In this document: one piece after another, positions 58,405 to 64,000 of the stretch
Numbering within the stretch: position 1 is the first letter of the stretch
Layout of the letters: every line of letters starts with the position of its first letter
Source of the DNA: Hallella seregens ATCC 51272
GTDB lineage: Bacteria; Bacteroidota; Bacteroidia; Bacteroidales; Bacteroidaceae
Length of the DNA stretch: 64,000 bases
Reading direction: 5' to 3'
Assembly (NCBI RefSeq): GCF_000518545.1
Contig: NZ_KI912453.1
Span: 1-64,000, forward strand
Translations under genes and position numbers: made by a program
Notes under the pieces: model-generated
Databases searched by the model: none
Told to the model about the DNA's origin: nothing
The model's input: only the letters and a program-made list of their open reading frames with translations

Positions 58405-60570
58405 TCACTCGAGCAGCAGCACGCGGCTGGCCCAGGCCGTGCCCGTGTCGTGGGTGTAGGGCATTTCGAGGCCGTGCTCCATGAGATAGGTGCCGCTGTA
58501 CTGCCTCCCCTCGCACGCCAGAGGCTTGCGGTCCACGCGGTTCAGCTCGCGCACGGTGTACGTGCGCGCCGGGTCGAGGCCGGCCATGGGGATGCGCGGC
58601 AGGTGCTGGTTGACGAAGGTCTCCGTCTTCCACCAGTACCACACGGCCTTGTCCCTGGCCTCCGTGACATACATCAGCGAGGCCACGCCCTTGTTGTCGT
58701 AGGGGCTCTGCAGCCGATAGATATTGCCCAGCTGCACGATAGGCCGTATCTGCTTGTACTCGCCAATGGCCTTGCGGCAGAGGTCGCGCTCCGCATCGGT
58801 CATGTTGCGGGGCTGTATCTCCATGCCCAGGCGGCCACTCATGGCCACGTCGATGCGGTATTTGAGGGGGATGACGCGGGCCGTCTGGTGGTTGGGGGCG
58901 GCCGAGATGTGCGAAGCCATGGCCATGGCCGGGAAGAAATAGCTGGTGCCCCACTGCATGTAGACGCGCTGCAGGGCGTCGGTGTCGTCGCTTACCCAGA
59001 ACTCGTCGAAGTAGGGCAGCACGCCCCAGTTGGCCCTGGCGCCGCCGCTGGCGCATGCCTGCATCACGAGGTCGGGGTATTTGGCGCGGATGCGCCGGAA
59101 GACGCGCTCCAGTCCGCGGTGGTAAGCGATGTTGAGGTGGCTCTGGTCGGCCATGGGCAGATACTGCGAACCGTGGTTCATCACCGGCATGTTGGCGTCC
59201 CACTTGATGTAGGCGATGTCGGGATGGGCCGTCATGAGCCGGTCGACGACGGAGAAGACGAAGTCCTGCACCTGCGGGTTGCCCAGGTCGAGTACCAGCT
59301 GCGTGCCGCCGCGTCCCGTCACGGCGTCGCGCCGCGGAGCCTTGACAACCCAGTCGGGATGCTTCTCGTAGAGCTCGCTGCGGGTGTTGGTCATCTCGGG
59401 TTCTATCCAGATACCGAACTTCACGCCGTGCCGGCGCGCGTCGCGCAACAGGCCGTCGATGCCCTCGGGCAGCTTCTCACGGTCCACCACCCAGTCGCCC
59501 AGCGCGGTGTCGTCGCGCTTGCGCGGATACTTTTGGCCGAACCATCCGTCGTCCATCACGAAGAGCTCGCCGCCCAGGTCGGCCAGGTCGGCCATCATCT
59601 GGTCCATGCCTTTCTGGTTCACGTCCATGTAGACGCCCTCCCACGAGTTGAGCAGCACCATGCGTTCGCGGTCGCCGTGCATGAGCCGGTACCGGCGCCC
59701 CCACCTGTGGAAGTTGCGGCTCGCGCCCGAAAGGCCCTCGCGCGAGAAGGTGAGGGCCAGGCAGGGCGTGGCGAAGGTCTCGCCGCGGCGCAGGTGGTAC
59801 TCGGAGTTTTGCTCGTCGATGCCGGCCATGAGGTAGTGGTAGTCGCTGTCGTCGGTGATGGCGCGGAGGCGGTAGTTGCCGCTGTAGCACAGGGCGGCGC
59901 CGATGACGCGGCCGCTGTTCTCGCGGGCCTTGCCGTCGAGCGAGAACATCAGCTCGGCGTGGGCGGTGGCCGAGTTGCGCACGCCGTCGCGGTTGGCCAC
60001 CACGATTTCGCCGGGCCGCAGCGGCTCCTCGGCCACGCGCCCCTCGTTGCCCCACGAGCCGTAGAGGTGGCTCATCCACACGTCGCCGCGGCGGATGGGG
60101 AGCGTGGCCGAGGCAAAGCCGGTGAGCGTCACCGTGGCTTTCTCGCCATTGGTGATTTCGGCCCAGGCCTCAATCATGTCCACGTCGGCCAGCGCACGGT
60201 ATTTCAGATCCACGCGCAGGTCGTACACCGGGTCCCTGAGCCGCACGGTGGTGAGGTCGCCCTGCTGCGACGTGCCGGTTACGACGAGCTGCGTGCTCAG
60301 GTTGCCGTCGGCGTGGCGGCAGGCCAGCGCGGCCGGGGCCGGACAGTTGAGGCCGTAGGCCGGGTAGGCGTCCATGCGGCCGCCCCGCGGCACGGGCAGG
60401 GCCCGGCTCTCGGCGTCGCTGAGCCGCGAGCCGAAATAGACATACTCGGGTTGCCGTCCCTCGTCGGCACTGACCACCAGCGAGAGGTTGCGCGTGCAGA
60501 TGTTCAGCCGGTCGGCATGGGCTGCCAGCGAACAAGTCACGGCGAGCGTAGTGAGAAGTTTGCAATACAT
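58405..60570 (-). CDS. Alpha-galactosidase, glycoside hydrolase family 36
   Basis: A 721-residue secreted enzyme with a signal peptide (MYCKLLTTLAVTCSLAAHA), an N-terminal beta super-sandwich (about 20-290) and a TIM barrel. The nucleophile aspartate is in IAYIKWDANMPVM and the acid/base in EFWVSDDTDALQR; MDDGWFGQKYPRKRDD and FGIWIEPEMTN are further GH36 marks. It releases terminal alpha-galactose from raffinose-type sugars or galactomannan. Single gene in its unit, downstream of family B repeats; no transporter adjoins it. Confidence 0.93.
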   Translation of the reverse strand: MYCKLLTTLAVTCSLAAHADRLNICTRNLSLVVSADEGRQPEYVYFGSRLSDAESRALPVPRGGRMDAYPAYGLNCPAPAALACRHADGNLSTQLVVTGTSQQGDLTTVRLRDPVYDLRVDLKYRALADVDMIEAWAEITNGEKATVTLTGFASATLPIRRGDVWMSHLYGSWGNEGRVAEEPLRPGEIVVANRDGVRNSATAHAELMFSLDGKARENSGRVIGAALCYSGNYRLRAITDDSDYHYLMAGIDEQNSEYHLRRGETFATPCLALTFSREGLSGASRNFHRWGRRYRLMHGDRERMVLLNSWEGVYMDVNQKGMDQMMADLADLGGELFVMDDGWFGQKYPRKRDDTALGDWVVDREKLPEGIDGLLRDARRHGVKFGIWIEPEMTNTRSELYEKHPDWVVKAPRRDAVTGRGGTQLVLDLGNPQVQDFVFSVVDRLMTAHPDIAYIKWDANMPVMNHGSQYLPMADQSHLNIAYHRGLERVFRRIRAKYPDLVMQACASGGARANWGVLPYFDEFWVSDDTDALQRVYMQWGTSYFFPAMAMASHISAAPNHQTARVIPLKYRIDVAMSGRLGMEIQPRNMTDAERDLCRKAIGEYKQIRPIVQLGNIYRLQSPYDNKGVASLMYVTEARDKAVWYWWKTETFVNQHLPRIPMAGLDPARTYTVRELNRVDRKPLACEGRQYSGTYLMEHGLEMPYTHDTGTAWASRVLLLE

Positions 60571-60960
60571 ATAGCGTTTAGGTTTAAAATGATTTGTCGT
60601 TGCGCGGCCCGCCGACGGGTGCTGCCGCTGCGGGCGCGGCCCGCGGGCGTTGCCTTCACGCCGCCATCGCCGCGCGTCTACGGTGCCATCGCACGCCCGT
60701 TACGGCGCAATCGCCAGGCCTTTGCGGTGCAATCGCGCGGCCTCAAGGCCGTCATCGCGCAGCCCCGGCGGCGGCAGGGCGTGCGTGCGGCTGGGGCAGG
60801 GGCAAGACTCTGCGGCCGCAAGGCCGACCCACAGCCGGGTCGTGACGGGGCCACCGAGGCGCGGGGCATGGTGCAAAGATAGCCTTTTTTTGTCGCACGG
60901 CCACCCCGCGCGGCTTGTTTTTATGGCCCGGAGACCCTTTGCAAAACTTTTGCCACAACA
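60571..60960. other. GC-rich intergenic stretch
   Basis: No gene is seen. It carries the family B array at 60658-60767 and a mixed GC/AT tail. Long frames crossing it on both strands are extensions of gene-shadow ORFs. Confidence 0.6.
60658..60767 (+). repeat. 22-bp tandem repeat array (family B, 5 units)
   Basis: Five units in strict 22-bp phase starting at 60658, 60680, 60702, 60724 and 60746. Each opens ACGGCGCAATCGC or a variant. No spacers. Confidence 0.75.
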
Positions 60961-60961
60961 A

Positions 60962-61088
60962 AAAACAAAGCCGGCCATCCATCACGGATAGCCGGCTCGT
61001 AAAGTCAGTACTTATTAATGTAAGAAATCTAATAAAATAATATATAAACATGAAACAAAAGACGGCCCTCGCGGGTGGCCTGATTTTC
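60962..61088 (-). ncRNA. Candidate small RNA
   Basis: On the minus strand a TACCTTTG promoter box (61095-61102) predicts transcription from about 61088. About 95 nt later comes a Rho-independent terminator: GCCGGC (60991-60996) with GCCGGC (60970-60975), an inner ATCC/GGAT pairing, then TTTGTTTTTTG. Near the 5' end CCC-GCGA-GGG (61068-61077 region) forms a GNRA-capped hairpin. No convincing reading frame fits: the only ATG gives a sequence that runs through the terminator. Expression data are needed to confirm it. Confidence 0.45.
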
Positions 61089-61262
61089 GACTCACAAAGG
61101 TAAGTAAACTGCCCGGGAAACGAATGTGTGGGCACACAAATTTACACCTTTTTAACGCGCATTCTTGCGGTGGCGGCCCCTGCTGCGCGGGCATCCGGAG
61201 GATGAAAGGCCGGAAAACGCAGATTTAACACTCCGCAATGGTCTTTATCCCGCAAAATGTAG

Positions 61263-61270
61263 TACCTTTG
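61263..61270 (+). promoter_or_regulatory. -7 box of capD-like gene
   Basis: TACCTTTG 75-82 nt upstream of the ATG at 61345. Confidence 0.6.
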
Positions 61271-61344
61271 TCCCGCTTTGCACACACGGTTGCGCAGTGC
61301 ATCCAGTCAGTAAAAAAGATTGTAAGACCATCGACTGAAAACAC

Positions 61345-63279
61345 ATGAGAATATTTCATAAAATAGCCAATTGGTACTTCACCAAGAACGCATTGCCCTA
61401 CTGGACGGTGCTCGCCATCGACTGCCTCATCTGTTACCTCTCCGGAATCCTCGTGTTCTGGCTCTACTACCGCGGGGCCGTCACGCTGGGCAACATCGTT
61501 CTTCTGTCCAAGACCATCCTGATCTACATGTGCTTCAACCTCATCGGGTTCCGCGTGTTCCACACCTACAGCGGCGTCGTGCGCTACTCCTCGTTCGTCG
61601 ACCTGCAGCGCGTGGCCTATGCCATGGCCCTGAGCTGCGCCATCGCCGAGGTAGCCCACTACGGGGTGTACTACCTTGACCTGCACTTCGTGAGACTGGA
61701 AGGGCGGCAGATTTTTCTGATGTACTTCATCGCTACCATCCTCATGTGGGCCGTTCGCATCATTGTAAAGACGCTCTACGACGTGGCCTTCAGCTCGGAT
61801 CGAGGCGTTCGCACCATGGTCTACGGCGCGCGCGAGGGCGGCGTGGCCATGGCCAAGATGATGCGAAACATGAAGCCCTCGCCCTACCAGCTCAAGGGAT
61901 TCATCACCCACGAACCCACGCTCAGGGGGCGCATCATCCTGGGAGTCAAGGTCTACGAGGCCGACGACGGGCTGCCCTCGCTGCTCAAAGCCATGAACAT
62001 CCAAGCCGTGCTCGTGTCGCCGTTGCAGACGGCAAAGTTCCGCGAAGACCAGTCGCTGCAAGATGCTCTCATTGATGCAGGCATCCACATTTACATGATG
62101 CCCGAGTCGCAAGTGTGGCGTCCCGGCGACAAGATGGAGGCGGAACAGCTCAAGGAAATCAACATCGAAGACCTGCTGCCACGCGACCAAATCCAAGTGG
62201 ACATGGACGCCATCGGCGCCATGCTCCGCGACACCCGCGTGATGATTACCGGTGCCGCGGGCAGCATCGGCTCGGAAATGGTGCGCCAGGTGGCCGTCTA
62301 CAAGCCCGCACGGCTCATCCTCATCGACCAGGCCGAGACGCCGCAGCACGACATCCGCCTGATGATGGCCCACGAGCATCCCGACATTCCCTGCGAGACC
62401 ATCGTGGCCAGCATCACCCAGCAGGAGCGCATGGAAGAGATATTCGCCCGCTTCCGTCCTGACTTCCTCTTCCACGCGGCCGCCTACAAGCACGTGCCCA
62501 TGATGGAAGACAACCCCGGAGAGGCTATATATAATAATGTGTACGGCACGAAAGTCATTGCCGATCTCAGCGTGAAATACGGCGTGAGGAAGTTCGTCAT
62601 GATTTCCACCGACAAGGCTGTGAACCCTACCAACGTGATGGGCTGCTCCAAACGTATCTGCGAAATCTACTGCCAGAGTCTCAGCCGGGCCATTGCCGGC
62701 GGCACCGTCAACGACGGCGAGGGGCGCCAAGCCGCCACGCAGTTTGTCACCACACGCTTTGGCAACGTGCTGGGATCGAACGGTTCGGTCATCCCCCTCT
62801 TCGAGAAACAGATCAAAGCCGGCGGTCCCGTCACCGTCACCGACCCCAACATCATCCGCTTCTTCATGCTCATCCCCGAGGCCTGCAAGCTGGTGCTCGA
62901 GGCCGGCACTCACGGACAGGGCGGCCAAATCTTCGTGTTCGACATGGGACAGCCGGTAAAGATAGCCGACCTGGCCCGCCGCATGATACGCCTGAGCGGC
63001 GTGACGGGCGTGAAAATAGAATACACCGGGCTGCGCGCCGGCGAGAAACTCTACGAGGAAATGCTCGCCAACACGGAGGAGACGTTGCCCAGCTTCCACC
63101 CCAAAATACGCATCTCGAAAGTGCGCGAGTACGACTTGGCCGACGTGCAGCGGCAGATGGAGCGGCTCTTTGCCGTGGCCCACAACTTCGACGACATGGA
63201 GATTGTGCACACCATGAAACAGATAGTGCCCGAGTATCACCCCAACAACACGGTCTATTCCGTGCTCGACAAATCCTGA
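61345..63279 (+). CDS. capD: CapD/WbpM-type UDP-sugar 4,6-dehydratase, membrane-bound
   Basis: A 644-residue polysaccharide biosynthesis enzyme. Four membrane helices occupy about 15-140 (for example AIDCLICYLSGILVFWLYYR, IFLMYFIATILMWAVRIIV), followed by a CoA-binding-like Rossmann domain and the SDR catalytic domain: VMITGAAGSIGSEMVRQVA (NAD site), FHAAAYKHVPMMEDNP and MISTDKAVNPTNVMGCSK with the catalytic lysine region. It converts UDP-GlcNAc to a 4-keto-6-deoxy sugar used in capsule or glycan linkage. The adjacent nucleotidyltransferase gene suggests a surface-glycan locus that continues beyond the window. Confidence 0.93.
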   Translation: MRIFHKIANWYFTKNALPYWTVLAIDCLICYLSGILVFWLYYRGAVTLGNIVLLSKTILIYMCFNLIGFRVFHTYSGVVRYSSFVDLQRVAYAMALSCAIAEVAHYGVYYLDLHFVRLEGRQIFLMYFIATILMWAVRIIVKTLYDVAFSSDRGVRTMVYGAREGGVAMAKMMRNMKPSPYQLKGFITHEPTLRGRIILGVKVYEADDGLPSLLKAMNIQAVLVSPLQTAKFREDQSLQDALIDAGIHIYMMPESQVWRPGDKMEAEQLKEINIEDLLPRDQIQVDMDAIGAMLRDTRVMITGAAGSIGSEMVRQVAVYKPARLILIDQAETPQHDIRLMMAHEHPDIPCETIVASITQQERMEEIFARFRPDFLFHAAAYKHVPMMEDNPGEAIYNNVYGTKVIADLSVKYGVRKFVMISTDKAVNPTNVMGCSKRICEIYCQSLSRAIAGGTVNDGEGRQAATQFVTTRFGNVLGSNGSVIPLFEKQIKAGGPVTVTDPNIIRFFMLIPEACKLVLEAGTHGQGGQIFVFDMGQPVKIADLARRMIRLSGVTGVKIEYTGLRAGEKLYEEMLANTEETLPSFHPKIRISKVREYDLADVQRQMERLFAVAHNFDDMEIVHTMKQIVPEYHPNNTVYSVLDKS

Positions 63280-63290
63280 ACACCCGCCCC

Positions 63291-64000
63291 GTGGAAGAGA
63301 AATACAAGCACTACCTGGCTTTCCTGCGGTTTGCCATCGACGAGGAGGCCCCCGTGCCGCCCTGCCTCGGGCAGATAGACTGGAACGATATGCTGAAGTT
63401 TTCACGCAAGCAGGGCATCGTGGGCGTGATGTATCACGGCTTGCGCCGCCTGCCCGCCGACCAGCCCGGCGGGCCCGACAAGTATGTGGCTGCCGCCTGG
63501 TTTGCAGCCGACGGGAAGAATGCCGCCAAGGCCCGACGGGCCGACCGCGACACGGCACTGCTCGTCAGCCGGCTCCACCACGAGGGCCACATCGAGGCAT
63601 GCGTGCTCAAAGGGCAGGGCAACGCCCTGATGTATCCCGACCCACACATGCGGTCGCCGGGCGACGTGGACCTCTGGACCGACCAGGACACCCTCTCGCT
63701 GCTCTGCTTCGTCAAGACCAACGCCCCCCGCGCCGAGATAGGCTACCACCACGTGGACTTCTCGGGATTCACCCGAACGCCGGCCGAAATCCACTTCTTC
63801 CCCTCGTTCATGGGCAACCTGCTCCACGAATACCGGCTGCGATGCTACTTCAACCGCGTACGGGCCGAGCAGTTTGCCCGGCGCGTGAGGCTGCCCGGCG
63901 CGGCGGGAAGCGTCCCCGTGCCCACCGACGACTTCAACCGCATCTTCCAACTGTCGCACATCATGCACCACTTCTTCTTCGAGGGTATAGGTCTGCGGCA
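63291..64000 (+). CDS. Nucleotidyltransferase-family protein, 3' truncated by window end
   Basis: Partial: 236 codons, open to the window edge. It has no ATG; GTG 63291, 11 nt after the capD stop, gives MEEKYKHYLAFLRFAIDEEA. The mark of the family is CVLKGQGNALMYPDPHMRSP followed by GDVDLW, the DxD of nucleotidyltransferases (PF14907 type). Such proteins are common in Bacteroidales exopolysaccharide loci; the substrate is unknown. Assigning it to the capD operon is inference from the small gap. Confidence 0.75.
   Translation, partial: MEEKYKHYLAFLRFAIDEEAPVPPCLGQIDWNDMLKFSRKQGIVGVMYHGLRRLPADQPGGPDKYVAAAWFAADGKNAAKARRADRDTALLVSRLHHEGHIEACVLKGQGNALMYPDPHMRSPGDVDLWTDQDTLSLLCFVKTNAPRAEIGYHHVDFSGFTRTPAEIHFFPSFMGNLLHEYRLRCYFNRVRAEQFARRVRLPGAAGSVPVPTDDFNRIFQLSHIMHHFFFEGIGLR

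Noticed and set aside
58165-60882. 905-codon frame antisense to GH36
   Set aside because: Shadow of a GC-rich gene; GH36 motifs are intact on the minus strand.

Overview
The window looks like chromosome of a GC-rich Prevotellaceae (Bacteroidales) bacterium. Supporting signs are the Bacteroidota -7 promoter box TAnnTTTG (sometimes with TTTG about 20 bp upstream) in front of many genes, a BspA-like leucine-rich surface protein, a TonB-dependent receptor with a DUF4249 lipoprotein and FecR, DUF4230/DUF4296/DUF5686-type proteins, an RpoD-like short sigma factor and a cysteine-free DksA-like protein. No rRNA, phage or CRISPR array was found. Two tRNA genes (Tyr, Phe) are present.

Layout. 1-2650 is visibly AT-rich: a VOC-fold protein, about 740 bp without a convincing gene, and a tyrosine integrase that has lost its catalytic C-terminus, so a decayed mobile element. 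From 2721 the DNA is GC-rich: ugd (UDP-glucose dehydrogenase), a PBP4-type D,D-carboxypeptidase, a TonB receptor-DUF4249-FecR unit, a BspA-like protein with a 51-residue companion peptide, and a membrane AraC regulator. 15.6-18.5 kb holds a 42-bp tandem repeat, tRNA-Tyr, a PrsW-type protease, ridA and tRNA-Phe. 18.7-23.6 kb is an sppA-lpxK-pnp-thiL operon in which lpxK and the purine phosphorylase gene overlap by 116 nt. 24.0-29.9 kb is a pectin-type set (GH28, CE12-like esterase, GH2). 30.3-35 kb has a DUF438/hemerythrin/PAS protein, rny, zapA, a coiled-coil gene and a conserved unknown. 36-39.3 kb has a LacI regulator and small envelope proteins. 39.4-42.1 kb is a complete DpnII-type (GATC) restriction-modification system with two methylases. 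42.3-58.4 kb contains a phosphoesterase, an outer-membrane protein, an ABC-F ATPase, engB, ileS, a dksA-like gene, lspA, a DUF4296 lipoprotein, a C69 dipeptidase, yfcE, the short sigma factor and small genes. 58.4-64 kb has a GH36 alpha-galactosidase, a candidate small RNA, a CapD/WbpM-type sugar dehydratase and the start of a nucleotidyltransferase gene at the window edge.

Most unusual content is intergenic. Family A: three loci (5671-5893, 29880-30283, 44128-44425) made of ~43-45-bp units with fixed ends and a variable middle; most units have an inverted partner at the same locus. Family B: four loci (2653-2718, 23787-23918, 39301-39388, 60658-60767) of tandem units with a strict 22-bp period; two of these lie at edges of foreign-looking DNA. 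Neither family fits a standard feature type.

Working together: ugd, CapD and the nucleotidyltransferase point to surface polysaccharide synthesis; the CAZymes to pectin and galactoside breakdown; lspA and many lipoproteins to a lipoprotein-rich envelope. All functional calls rest on recognised motifs in the translated sequence; no database search was run.
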